In this document: positions 32,402-43,313 of the stretch, piece by piece
How the letters are laid out: the number at the start of each line of letters is the position of its first letter
Numbering within the stretch: position 1 is the stretch's first letter
From: Halicephalobus mephisto
Taxonomy: Eukaryota; Nematoda; Chromadorea; Rhabditida; Panagrolaimidae
Assembly (NCBI GenBank): GCA_009193035.1
Contig: SWDT01000099.1
Span: 310,001 to 374,000 of the forward strand
Direction: 5' to 3'
Length of the DNA stretch: 64,000 nt
Position numbers and translations under genes: made by a program
The notes under the pieces: model-generated
Seen by the model: only the letters and a program-made list of their open reading frames with translations
Databases searched by the model: none
What the model was told of the DNA's origin: nothing

Positions 32402-32663
32402 CTTTTATGAAAACATCTATTCCCTCGTTCATTTGAACCACATCCAGCAGTTACCAGGTGCAACTGATGACGTCATTGTTTTATTTGGTTTTTTGAAGAA
32501 CAAAGTCATACAGAGTAAAGAGATAAAGAACACATGGAAGGACGATTCTTGTCTTTACATCCTTAAAAAGTTCGACCGTCAAATCGAATATTATGAAACG
32601 AGAATATTGTTGAGAGCAAGATTGAAATTGTAAAAACATTAAGCGTAATTCTGTGGCAGCACT

Positions 32664-35600
32664 CTACTCATCTTCGAGAACGTAAACCTTTGGGGAGGAT
32701 CCCTTTCCAGCAATGACACTGCCGCGGGATTTGGCGCGAAGCAACTGCAGAGAAGAGGAAAGTTGGTCAGAACGAGCTTCTGCGTCTTCCTGAAACAAGA
32801 TTCATATATGAAAACAATGCATCATACTGTTTTAAACATCGAAAACAAAAACAACCGCAAATTTAATGCAAATTTTTGGGATTTTTTAAAGAGATCATAA
32901 AATTTAGGTAAACAAAAGAAAACAAAAAAAGCGCGAGTAAGGACAAAGCGAGTAGATTTCTGTAGTGATTACCAGGTTTACCACTTTCTCTACTCTCTCG
33001 TCCTTTTCGCGGGAATTTAAAAATTGCAAAAACTAATGTCTTTCTAAATAATAAAATTTATAAAAAATAAACATACAAGTTCTCTCTGGTATCTGCGGAC
33101 TCGTTGCAAATTCTGCATAGTCACAGATTCGGCTTCTCCGAGTTGACGTTTCTGGATGTTGAGTTTCTCCATCAGACGATCACAAGTATCTTGGGCCATG
33201 ACGTAATTCTTATGTTCTTCATCAACTTGCATTTGGACTTCCTTGATGCGACGATCCTTCTTCCTGAGAGCACCTTGAGTCTCCTTGTGACGACGAGTTT
33301 CTTCATCAAGAGCCGTTTCCAAGTCGCGAATACGGGTTTCGAGCTTGGCAATGACACGTTTTCCTCCAAGAAGAGCGGCAGCTTCGGCTTCTTGAATCTG
33401 AACTTGGAGTTGTTTGACTTGTTCTTCAAGAGACTTGCGAAGAGCATCAATTTTCATTGAATGTTCTTGTTCTTCATGAAGTTGTTCAAGAGCACGAGCA
33501 GCATCAGCAAGAGCTCTATTAGCACGTTCATCAGCAGCATGAAGTTCCTTAGTAGCTTCATCCAAGTCAGCTTGAGCAGTAGAAAGTTCAGTTTCAAGCT
33601 TATTCTTGATAGCAGTCAAGTTATTATTGATAGAAACAAGATCGTTGATACGACCATTGGCTTCCTCAAGATCAGCTTCAGCCTGCTTACGAGCACGGAT
33701 AGCATTGTCGAGGGCAGTCTTGGCTTCTTCGAGCTCAGCAGCAAGAGCAGCAACTTTACGTTGAGCCAAAGCGTACTAAAATTAATTAAATTACATCACT
33801 TCATGTATATTTCCAATATATAAAAGATACTTAAATTGTATAATCTGATATACAAAAGATCTTAATTAAGTTTCGATATATGAAAAGTACCTTGATTATG
33901 TTATTTTATATATAAAAAATATCTTAATCACGTTTTTGATATATGAAAAGTGGTTAAATTATAAAATTTGATATATGAAAAGTTTCTTAATCACGTTTTT
34001 GATATAAAAGTGGTTAAACTATAAAATTTGATATATGGAAAGTATCTTGATTATGACTTTGATATATGAAAAGTGGTTAAATTATAAAATTTGATATATG
34101 AAAAGTATCTTGATTATGATTTTGATATATGAGGAATATTTTAACTATGCTTTTGATATATGAAAAATAAACTTACGGCATCGAGGGTTTGTTGAAGTTG
34201 ACGTTGAGTGTCTTCAAGAGAAGCTTGGACGATCTTGAGTTGCTCAGAAAGCTTCTTGATGGTCTTCTGGGCTTCGATGTTGGCACGGTTGAGGTTATCA
34301 ACTGTCATTTCGAGCTCAGCAATTTCAGCTTGGTATTTCTTCTTCAGACGGCTAATTTCAGCCTTGAAACGAGCTTCAGCATCGGCAAGAGCAGCAGCAA
34401 GTCTGTCAATTTCAAATTGGAGATTTTTACGAAGAGCTTCCATTTCTTCTTCTTTTTCTTGAAGACGACGTTCAAATTCAACACGAAGTTGTTGGAGTTC
34501 AGCAAGAGCACGTTGGACACGGTTCTCAGCATCACGACGAGCAGCTTCAGATTCCTTAAGGGCAGTCTGGAGCTCGCGGATTTCGCCAGCAAGACGAGCG
34601 TTCTCCAAATCGAGTTCGTGAAGTTTGCGGTTGGCGTCAGCAAGGGCTTCCTTGGCCTCATGAAGGTCATCTAAAATAAAACAATATTATCAAAAATAAA
34701 AAATTATTCCAAAAATAATTTTCAAAATTTCACTAAATTTTGAAAATTTTTTAATTTTCTAAAGAAATTTTAGAAACTCAGAAAATTTGAGAGGTTTTTA
34801 AGAGATTCTAGGGTGATTTATGAAGCTTTTGGAAAATTGTAAGAAATTTCTATGAAATTTTAGGAGATTTATGAAGTTTTTTGAGATTTTCGAAAGTTCT
34901 AGGATCTTTTAATGGATTCTAGAAGCTTTTAGAAGACTTCAGAATCCTCTATTCTCCAAGACTTCTGAAGCTTTTTGAGATTTTCGAAAGTTCTAGGATC
35001 TTTTAATGGATTCTAGAAGCTTTTAGAAGACTTCAGAATCTTCTATTATCTAAGATTTCTGAAGTTTTTTGAAATTTTCGAAAGTTTTAAAATCTTCCAA
35101 TAAATTCCAGAAGCTTTTAGAAGACTTCAGAATCCTCTATTCTCCAGGACTTCTGGAGCTTTTTGAAGATTTTAGAATCTCCAATGGCTTTTGGAACCTT
35201 CTATTCTATGCTCAAAGTCCCCAGAAACTTCTTCGAAATTATAATTTTGCATGTTAAAGAATTTTTAAAAATTATACCTTGAAGTTTCTTGTTTTCACGA
35301 GCAAGAGCTTCCTTCTGTTCGACGGCCTTCTCGTAGAGGTGCTTCATCTTCTGGAGCTCAGCAAGAGCAGCACGAGCTTCACGTTGAGCAGCTTCCAATT
35401 CGACGGTGAGTTCATCGATGCGAGCTTTGAGTTCGCTGACGGTTCTTTCGAGTTGTTCCTTGGCTCTTTCGAGAACAGCAATGGTGTTTTGGGCTTTCTC
35501 GAGATCAACAATGAGAACTTCGACTTCGCTTTGGAGACGAGATTTGGCTTTCTCCAATTGAGAAACTTTCTGGAGCATGATTTCAATTTGTTCTTCGTAT

Positions 35601-38021
35601 TCGGCTTGTTTTTGGAGCATTTTTTTACGAAGATCCTCGACTTCTTCGTGGTGAAGTTGGACTTCAGCGTCGAATTTGTTCTTCCATTGGGAAATCTCGG
35701 TGTTTGCGAGGGCGAGTTTGTGTTCGGCCTCGGAACGAGCGGCGGACTCCTCGTCCAGGGCAGTACGGACAGAATCGAGTTCGAGTTGGACCTGGTGGAG
35801 CTGGGCCTGCATCTGGGAACGTTCGCGTTCGGCATCCTCCAGACGACGACGAGCCTCCTCGAGTTGTTGAGCGAGTTGATATTTGACATGTTGAAGATTA
35901 TCAAGTTGAACTTTTTGATCATGAACTTCTTTCAACAAATCGTTATTTTCTGCTTGAAGACGTTGACGTTGTTGAGCCAAATCATTGACGTGTTTGTTGA
36001 GGTCTTCGACTTTATTGGCAAGATCGTTTGCTTGAGCTTCGAATTTCTCGGCAGCTTTTTCAGCAGCATGCTATAATTTTTTATTAGAAAAATCTTTTAC
36101 TTTTTCCCTCAATGAAAAATTCTTTCTTTAAATCCGCTGCCAGATCCACCCACGTATTTGAGCTAATCCTCTAGCTCGGCAAAATCGAAGAATTGCCGAG
36201 TCAACAGTTGCTTTTTATTAGGATGCTCTGCTGACAGCGGTGGGGGCGATTTACCTCATGGAAAGAGGCAAATAGCGGAAAATAAAGACAAGTACATTAG
36301 TACTGGTTTAGAAAATTTATAAATTCATATATGAAAAAATTTACTTTTTCCTTCTGGACTTGGTCAATCGTGGCGGTGAGCTCGATGACTTCATGCTGGA
36401 GACGTTGACGTTCACGGTCGATCCTAAAACAACGTTAATTAATAAAAAATTAATGTAAAATAAATCAATAAAAAAATATTAAAGAATTAAAAATTCAAAA
36501 CTGATTTGAGTCTCGAAACGAAGGAATGGACGCGACTCTCGGAATGGAGATATTCGTTTTTTGAATTTTCGAAGATGGGCGTTCTCGGAAGTTCAGGAAA
36601 CTCGCGTTGGAATAACTTTGTAATTTTATTTATTTTTCAATTTTCCAATTTTTATGTCGAATACTTTTGAAAATCCTAGAAATTCGCGTCGAGAGAATTC
36701 CGTAAGCATGGTTTTTAAAAATGGCCTAAAATTTCCCTCGAGATAACTTTGTAGTATTTGTTTTTTTATTTTATATAATAAATATCCTATAAATTCGCAT
36801 TGAAATTAATTTCATAAACGCGGTTATTTTTTGAATTTTTATATGAAATATTTCGAAAATTCGCGTCGAGATTGTTTCCGACTTTTTCTAATTTTTACAT
36901 CGAGAATTTTAAACTGTTTTAAAATTTTCTAGACATTCGCATCGATATGACCTCATAAATGCGCTCATTTTTCACTTAGAGAACGATCTAAAGTTTTAAA
37001 AATCCTCCCCGAGACATTTTCCAAACTTTTGCTTTTTACAATAGTGTGATTTTTCAAATTTTTGTGTTAGTTTCTTGTTGTTACTGGTTTTTTATAAAAA
37101 TTGTTTGTTAAAGGGTCAATAGGAACGTTTTGTTGTTAAGGCCGCTCTTTCATTCAGAGAAAAGTGGTTTGCCGGCTGTCTTCAATTGTCGTGAACTTGA
37201 AGCTGCAACAGGTGCATCCTGGGCTTTTTTAAAGCAGTTTTGTAACTCAATCGATTTAGACAGCAACTGCCAGATCGGAGACAACAACGATAAACAATAA
37301 ACTTTGTTAGTTTTTGTTAATTAATCGATCGAAGAATGTACTTACTTGGAGTTTTTCTTTTGGAGAGCTTCAACTTGTTCTTGGTAATCGAGAAGAGCAT
37401 CTTGGTGCTTTTTGCGAAGGACATTCATGGCATCCTCGCTTTCGAGTTGGGATTCCTCGAGCAATTTGCGGAGCTTCTGGAGCTCAGACTCGCGTTTACG
37501 GTTGGCCTCGATCTGGCTGTCAGTAGTGCCTTCGGCATCTTCCAAGCGGTCAGTCAACGCAATCAATTGCACGCTCAAATCAGCTCTTTCGCGTTCAATC
37601 TACAATAATAAATAATACCGTAATTGCAGTAAAAATAAAACTTACGCGATTTCTCAATTCTCTTTCGGATTCGAGATCTTCTTGAAGAAGACGAATCTTG
37701 TCCTAAAAAAGTTTCAATGAAGTTGTTTTTTTAAATTTTAAGATATTTCCGTGGGCGAAAAACTTTAAACACGTTCTTTTGTCTTAGATCCGTACTTCGT
37801 GATTTAAGTTAAGTAAACAAAAAATGTTCATGGATTTGTACAAATCCAAGAAATCGATAAAGTAAAAAAAATTGTATTATACTAACCTCAAGACGAGTCA
37901 GACTTCCGAGATCAGCAACGGACATGGAGCCAAAGGGCCCGGCGGGACCGATGCCCGCAAATGAAGGCGATTTGTAGACGGCATTCGCCAAGGAAGGCGA
38001 TTTGTAGAGCGACGCAGACAT
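32664..38021 (-). CDS. unc-15: Paramyosin
   Basis: Core rod of invertebrate muscle thick filaments. Eight exons on the minus strand: 38021-37887, 37702-37646, 37599-37346, 36423-36345, 36070-35278, 34670-34177, 33775-33077, 32789-32664; all joins keep the frame and give 878 residues (C. elegans UNC-15 is about 880). The non-helical head ([35 protein letters not shown]) precedes an unbroken heptad coiled coil beginning [19 protein letters not shown] and ending near the tail [10 protein letters not shown], the same ends as UNC-15. Long stretches (for example [20 protein letters not shown]) agree with the C. elegans protein as I remember it. TTTTTTCAG lies 32 nt before the ATG. Introns 3 and 4 contain GC-richer islands that could be muscle enhancers. 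Intron 7 has a GC-tipped repeat and intron 6 a GATATATGA array. Confidence 0.98.
32902..33020. repeat. Copy of the dispersed GC-tipped repeat (paramyosin last intron)
   Basis: TTTAGGTAAAC at the left, GCGCGAGTAAGGACAAAGCGAG, GTAGTGATTACCAGGTTTACC, TCTCTCGTCCTTTTCGCGGG at the right: the same arrangement as the copies at 27.7 kb, 46.9 kb and 51.5 kb, in inverse orientation to the first. Confidence 0.8.
33800..34165. repeat. GATATATGA tandem repeat in paramyosin intron 6
   Basis: Alternating ~60-bp units with TTTGATATATGAAAAGTATC and TTGATTATG or GGTTAAATTATAAAATTTG, about six rounds, filling the intron. Confidence 0.8.
36110..36300 (-). promoter_or_regulatory. GC-richer island in paramyosin intron 4, possible enhancer
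   Basis: Between exons 4 and 5 a ~190-bp block departs from the AT-rich background. It contains TGCCAGATCCACCCACG, imperfect GCCGAG inverted bits and GCTGACAGCGGTGGGGGCG. No open frame fits. Placement in a muscle gene suggests a cis element; this is inference. Confidence 0.35.
37125..37300 (-). promoter_or_regulatory. GC-richer island with E-boxes in paramyosin intron 3, possible muscle enhancer
   Basis: Block containing CAACAGGTGCATCC (E-box CAGGTG), CAGCAACTGCCAGATCGG and GCCGGCTGTC within an otherwise AT-rich 922-bp intron. CANNTG sites of this kind bind MyoD/HLH-1 in nematode muscle. No exon fits. Confidence 0.35.
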
Positions 38022-38980
38022 GGTTTTACTCTTTCTCACTTGGTGCGCGACTCAACTGAAAAAATAGAACATTTTATATATAAAATAAAATTAAAATACA
38101 AAAATATATGAAAATTAAGATTTTTTTGTTAAAGTAAATTATTTGTTAGGTGGATAAATAAGGCATACAAGTAGCTTCAAGTTGACGAATACGGCAGTTC
38201 CTCGAGAATTGAGAGAGGAGACAGAGTCGTTCGGACGTCGTTGGATGAGTTCGACAAAATGATCCGATATCCTCGGGAAGAGGCTTCTCTGTCCCCTCTC
38301 TCTTTCTTGAGGAAAAAGAAACGATATCGGTGACAATATTGCCATTTGTTTTCCGATCTTCAGGTGGGGAGACGCACGAGGGGATCCTTGCAAGGTAGGA
38401 GGATCAGAGATCCTGGATTTAGTACAATCAAAAGGAAAAGAACGAGAGAGTTCCTGCAAACTCCGCCTTTGCTTACTTCCGACTACTGGTCCGAGTTTGT
38501 TGTAATGCGCCCACACTCCAGAAATAGCGGCCTACTCACTAAAAGTAAGAAACGTCGAGCTCAGTTTCTGTCTGGAGATATCTGTGATGGACAAACGATA
38601 AAGCTTAAAACTATTTGGAAAATGAAACAAACAAAAAAGCGATTTTTAGGATCGACCAGACGGATATACATTGATCTGGCATCGATGAATGGACACGGCT
38701 GGAAGTAATATTGACGCAAGCTATTACGCCCGCAAACATCACTCAAAAATGCCTTAGGGGATCGGCAAGGATTTTCTTAAAGACACTTTTCGAGTTTTAT
38801 CTTCGCCGGAAAGTGAACTTCACTGATCTCGACATCTTTGAATCAACAATGCACGATTTTTTAAATCCACGAACACCACTTGACCAATGTACAGAATTAC
38901 ATTATACCATTCGCATTCGAGAATGAAGAAAATTTTTGGAAATATTTTTACAGTATTAATGAGAAATATCCATTTTAAAA

Positions 38981-39500
38981 TTCCCCTCGAGACCAAAAAG
39001 AAATTTTTAAAAAACATTTTTGTGGTCCTGAATGGAAAAAATATTTGAAAACATTAATGTGATTTCTATTCAGGACCAGATGGAAGCTAAAAAGCACTTT
39101 TTGTGGTCTCGAGTGGAAGAAATATATTTTAAAATTCCCCTCGAGACCAAAAGGAAAATTTTTAAAAAATACTCTTGTGGTCCTGAGTGGAAAAATATTT
39201 GGAAACATTGATGTGATTTCCACTTAGGACCAGATGGAAGTTAAAAAGCACTTTTTGTGGTCTCGAGTGGAAGAAATATATTTTAAAATTCCCCTCGAGA
39301 CCAAAAGAAAAATTTTCAAAAAACGCTCTTGTGGTCCTGAGTGGAAAAAATATTTGGAAACATTGGTGTGATTTCCACTTAGGACCAGATGAAGGTTGGA
39401 AAATATTTTTACGGTCTCGAGTGGAAGAAATACATGTGTTCAACTTCCACTCGAGACCAAGAGAAGGATTTTCAAAAAACACTTGTGGTCCTGAGTGGAA
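38981..39500. repeat. 154-bp tandem repeat, about 3.4 copies
   Basis: TTCCCCTCGAGACCAAAA recurs at 38981, 39135, 39289 and (as TTCCACTCGAGACCAA) 39445. Each unit contains TTGTGGTCCTGAGTGGAAAA, TGATTTCCACTTAGGACCAG and GTGGTCTCGAGTGGAAG. GGTCTCGAGTGGAA and its reverse complement both occur in each unit, so every unit can form a hairpin. Confidence 0.9.
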
Positions 39501-39603
39501 AAAATTGAAAAATCACATTTGATAAATTTCTACTTAAGACTAAAAAAATCTAAAAAATATCTTCCTGGTCTTGATTGGAAATTACGTCTGAAAATCTATA
39601 ATA

Positions 39604-39898
39604 ATTAATTTTTGAGTTTTTAATATAAAAAATCCAGAAATTTAAAATTTAAAATAAAATTAAAAACTAAAATTTAAATTTAAAATTTAAATAAAAATAA
39701 AAATTTAAATTAAACTAAAACTAAACTTAAAATAAAATTTAAAATTTAAATAAAAATAAAAATAAAAATTTAAAATTTAAATAAAAATTTAAATTTAAAT
39801 TAAACTAAAACTAAACTTAAAATTTAAATTTAAAATTTAAATTTAAATTAAACTAAAATAAAATTAAAACTAAAATAAAAATAAACTAAAATTAAAAC
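39604..39898. repeat. A/T low-complexity run (AAATTTAAATAAAAAT, AAACTAAAACTAAAC)
   Basis: About 300 bp of AAATTTAAAATTTAAATAAA and AAACTAAAACTAAACTTAAA words with almost no G. Confidence 0.85.
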
Positions 39899-40267
39899 GA
39901 TGGGATTGAGCTATCTGACATTAGTCACGTCGAAGGTGGAAATGGTTTTTGCAAAGGAAATGTTCCAACTTGAGTAAACAATGGATAAGTAGTCCGGATT
40001 GAAGATCTTTATTTTTTTGTTTTATACAGTTTATTTTTCGAATTTTTACAAAAATAAATAAAATCAATTTCTTTGAAAATAAAAAAATTTTATGATAAAA
40101 ATTTCAAGGATGATCTTTTTGATTTTTAAAATTTTAGATTTTTTTAAATTTAAATTTTTTTCAATAATTGTGTTTTGAATTTCTTCGTGGATTAAGTTAG
40201 GATTAATTTTTAAAAATCAGTTAGGAATCCTTTATCGTTGATTTTATTATTATTCTATTGTCATATA

Positions 40268-40369
40268 CAGTAAAACTCGGATACAAGATACCCCCTTGGG
40301 ACCGGGTAAAGCGTATATTATAAGAAAGGACATATCATAGCGGGGGTATCTGATATCCAAGTTCTGTTG
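40268..40369. mobile_element. Short pogo-like MITE copy 1 (internally deleted)
   Basis: Starts CAGTAAAACTCGGATACAAG after TA and ends CCAAGTTCTGTTG; the ends are inverted repeats of about 28 bp (ATACCCCC inward). 102 bp long against 177 in its neighbours, having lost the middle. Confidence 0.7.
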
Positions 40370-40370
40370 T

Positions 40371-40547
40371 CAGTAGAACTTGGACATAACATACCCCCTT
40401 GGGACTGGGGAAAGCGTATGTTATAAGAAAGGATATGCTATAAAGGGGGTAAATTTAGAGACAGAATAACCAAACATACTCACTCACACCGTATGCTATA
40501 ACAAGAGATATGTTATAACGGGGGTATTTTATATCCAAGTTCTATTG
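40371..40547. mobile_element. Pogo-like MITE copy 2
   Basis: 177 bp, CAGTAGAACTTGGACATAAC at the left, ATCCAAGTTCTATTG at the right, followed by TA. Inner CTTGGGACTGGGGAAAGCGT and AACCAAACATACTCACTCAC are shared with copy 3. The CAGTAGAAC ends resemble pogo/Tc1-mariner termini. No coding capacity. Confidence 0.75.
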
Positions 40548-40600
40548 TATTATAATTTCAAAGTAAACTTATTCCATTTCCATTTTTTATGACAGTATTA

Positions 40601-40777
40601 CAGTAGAACTTCGATATAAGGTACCCCCTTGGGACTGGGGAAAGTGTATGTTATAACAAAGGATATATTACAGCAAGGGTCAATTTGAAGACAGATTAAC
40701 CAAACTCACTCACTCAGACCGTATGCTATAACGTGAGATATGTTACAGTGGAGGTATCTTATATCCAAGTTCGACTG
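40601..40777. mobile_element. Pogo-like MITE copy 3 with TA target-site duplication
   Basis: 177 bp, TA then CAGTAGAACTTCGATATAAG to ATCCAAGTTCGACTG then TA. Terminal inverted repeats of about 28 bp and a perfect TA duplication. Confidence 0.8.
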
Positions 40778-41022
40778 TAATTCTAAAACCTACATAAAAC
40801 TTCTTGCGGAATTGTCTCGACACGAATTCCTGAAAGTTTTTAGAATCTATGGTGTCCAAAATCTTGTTTTTTGATGATAATTATTTCACAATATTACGTA
40901 ATTTCGAAAGAAATCACATATGAACTTTTTGTAAAACTGTCTCGAGGTGAATTTACTGAACTTTTTAGAAATAATTACGAAATACTTATAAAAAACCAGA
41001 CTTCTAGGTTACTGTAGTTTCT

Positions 41023-41310
41023 ATTTTAAAATTCATATATAAACTTTTTGTAAATTGTCTGAAATTGAATTTCTGAAACTTTTTAGAAACTACAGTAATC
41101 TAAAAGTCCGGTTTTTTATAGATATTTAATAATTATGTATATTTTAAAATTCATATATGAACTTTTTGTAAATTGTCTCAAAGTAAATTTCTGAAACTTT
41201 TTAGAAACTACAGTAACCTAAAGGTCCGGTTTTTTATAGATATTTAATAACTTTATATAATTCTGTAATTATTTATATATTTTGAAACTCATATATGAAC
41301 TTTCTGTAAA
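41023..41310. repeat. Tandem repeat of about 118-135 bp, 2.3 copies
   Basis: TTTTAAAATTCATATATGAA, CTTTTTGTAAATTGTCTC, TTTTTAGAAACTACAGTAA, CCTAAAGGTCCGGTTTTTTA, TAGATATTTAATAA recur in the same order from 41023, 41141 and about 41277. The GGTTACTGTAGTTTC / GAAACTACAGTAACC pair makes an inverted repeat around the first unit. Confidence 0.75.
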
Positions 41311-41511
41311 ATTATTCCGAATCGATTTTTTGGGACTTTTTAAAACTTTTAAAATCATTGATTTTAGATGTTAATTTTAAAATTTTTTCATTGTATTCTC
41401 CAAAACTCCAGAAACATAAAATATTTGAAAATTTCGAAACCTTTTATTAAATTCTAGAAGCTTCTAATTAATTCCGAAAAATTCTAGAATCTTTTAAATA
41501 ATTTTAAAAAA

Positions 41512-41830
41512 TATTTTCGAAGATTTTTATAAATATTAAAATTTTAAAAAATATTTTGGAAGATTTTTATAAATATTAAAAATTTTAAAAAATATTTTGG
41601 AAGATTTTTATAAATATTAAAAATTTTAAAATATTTTCGAAAATTTTTATAAATATTAAAAATTTTAAAAAATATTTTTGAAGATTTTTATAAATATTAA
41701 AAATTTTTAAAAATTTTTGAAGATTTTTATAAATATTAAAATATTTTAAAATATTTTGGAAGATTTTTATAAATATTAAAATTTTTAAAATTTTTAAAAA
41801 TATTTTCGAAGATTTTTATAAAATTCTAAA
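41512..41830. repeat. 40-bp AT tandem repeat, about 8 copies
   Basis: Units of GAAGATTTTTATAAATATTA plus AAAATTTTAAAAAATATTTT, with small indels. Noncoding. Confidence 0.85.
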
Positions 41831-42477
41831 AATATTTTTCTTTAAACATTGAAAAATTTTAAAATATTTCCGAAAATTTTTTGATTCTGAAACGTTTGAA
41901 AAATTTCCATGGAATTGCAATTATTTGAATTATCTGAAAATATTTTTGAACAAAGGACCTGTTGACTAAATGCAGACAATTCGGTGATTCTCTCAAAGGC
42001 AGTCAGCAATCGAATCGATCGACGTTACTCGTCACGGAAGAAAGGGCAAAGAAAGCAGAACATTGTTTAATTTTCCGTGTTCATGAATTTCATGTTCTGA
42101 ATCGGTTTTGTTTTTCTAGGGTGGAGCAAATTTGAATCGACCAGTTTCCTCAAATATTTTTTCATTTTTTTCTTTTTTACCATTCTTTCCTTTTCCTTCG
42201 TGTTTGCGGTCTTGTCAATCGATGATCAAAGTCGGTTTTGTGGGGGGCAAAAACGACGAATTTGTCAGTTAAAATTTGATTTCTTGATTTTCAAAATTCT
42301 AAAATGTTTGTTTTGGAAAAATGTGACTGAATTTTTATTCACATTTCGCCAAAAAATAAAATTCAGAGTTAAATGACAATTTTATAATTTAATTTTCTAT
42401 TTTCTTATTTTATAATTTGTTGAAAATTAAATACGGTATTTGGATGGAGGCATGTTAGAGTACATGAAGGAACAAAG

Positions 42478-42745
42478 TTAGGCTTATTTCTTTAGCCAAA
42501 GTCCATTGTCCATAGGCTTAGGCTTAAGTAGCATAGGCTTAGGCTTAGGTGGCATAGGCTTAGGCTTAAGTGGCATAGGCTTGGGCTTATTTAGTCCGTC
42601 TAATACCCATAGGCTTAGGTTTATTTTTCTAGTCTAAATCTACTATCCATGGAGTTATTTCTTGAGCTGATACGTACTATCCGTGGGCTTAGGCTTGTAC
42701 GACGTAGGTTTATTTTTTTAGCCTACACGTATTAGACTTAGGCTT
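42478..42745. repeat. Degenerate TTAGGC-rich minisatellite
   Basis: About seven exact TTAGGC hexamers (first at 42478) mostly inside a ~20-21-bp unit CATAGGCTTAGGCTTAAGTGG (starts near 42511, 42533, 42553, 42575) and scattered AGGCTTA words to 42745. TTAGGC is the nematode telomere repeat, so this may be an old interstitial telomeric tract, or an unrelated minisatellite that contains the word. Confidence 0.7.
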
Positions 42746-42768
42746 ACATAGGTGTGGCGGAATCACTT

Positions 42769-43053
42769 GTAACAGAGTGTAATCAATGTATGAGAGCTCC
42801 TGAACACATTTTTCATGTTTTGGGCTCTACTGAGCGTAATTGATGACGTGATTACGATCCAACGGAAAGTAATTCTAGTTGGGCGTAATCAACATGTTTT
42901 GACTTTTTTCCGCAATTGAAGGACCCTGAAACAAGCTGAATACGCTAAATTAGAATCAACTTTTGTTGGATTATAATCACACTATCGGTTACGTCAAGCT
43001 GAGTCCACCATGAGGAACTCAGGGGCTTTTGTGTCTTGATTACGTTCAGTTAC
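42769..43053. mobile_element. Fold-back / MITE-like inverted-repeat element, 285 bp
   Basis: Left end GTAACAGAGTGTAATCAA pairs with right end TTGATTACGTTCAGTTAC. Inner arms 42847-42892 (GTGATTACGATCCAACGG, AAGTAATTCTAGTTGGGCG) and 42934-42980 (CGCTAAATTAGAATC, TTGTTGGATTATAATCAC) are also reverse complements with mismatches. No open frame. Confidence 0.75.
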
Positions 43054-43313
43054 GTGCTTCCAAAACATGTGTATAGGCTTATTTTTGGGGTTCGTCCACT
43101 CTTCGAAAGTTGCCAGTCATTTCCGGTCGAGATAAACTAAAATAACACTATCACTTATGTAATCACTAAATCCTGAATTAAAAAAATAAAAAACGAGGAC
43201 CATACTGTAAGATTATTATTTTATTTAATTTTTAAAATAAATTTGACGAAATGACAACGGATGCCAGAGTGATTTCGTAATTTCCCAAGCCGGTTTTATT
43301 TTTGGTTTTCAGG

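Larger units (their letters stand above)
38022..43313. other. Gene-poor, repeat-rich region upstream of paramyosin
   Basis: 5.3 kb without a supported gene. 38100-38900 has normal base composition and probably holds the paramyosin promoter; open frames there show no family or splice logic. Beyond it lie a 154-bp tandem array, A/T low-complexity sequence, three pogo-like MITEs, ~118-bp and 40-bp AT tandem repeats, a GC-normal patch at 41950-42250, the TTAGGC cluster and a fold-back element. Each is listed separately. Confidence 0.6.

Noticed and set aside
32433..32633. A 66-residue plus-strand frame
   Set aside because: It lies within the likely paramyosin 3' UTR between the stop (32664) and the minus-strand AATAAA (32396), and has no family likeness.
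33044..38021. Several separate myosin-tail genes or pseudogenes
   Set aside because: All coiled-coil exons join in one frame with consensus splice sites and follow UNC-15 order from head to tail.
38139..38516. A 125-residue minus-strand frame upstream of paramyosin
   Set aside because: No domain, no splice logic, biased Ser/Arg composition; it lies where the paramyosin promoter is expected.
39600..42000. CRISPR-like spacing of repeats
   Set aside because: The repeats are AT-rich tandem arrays and MITEs without uniform spacers, and the DNA is eukaryotic.
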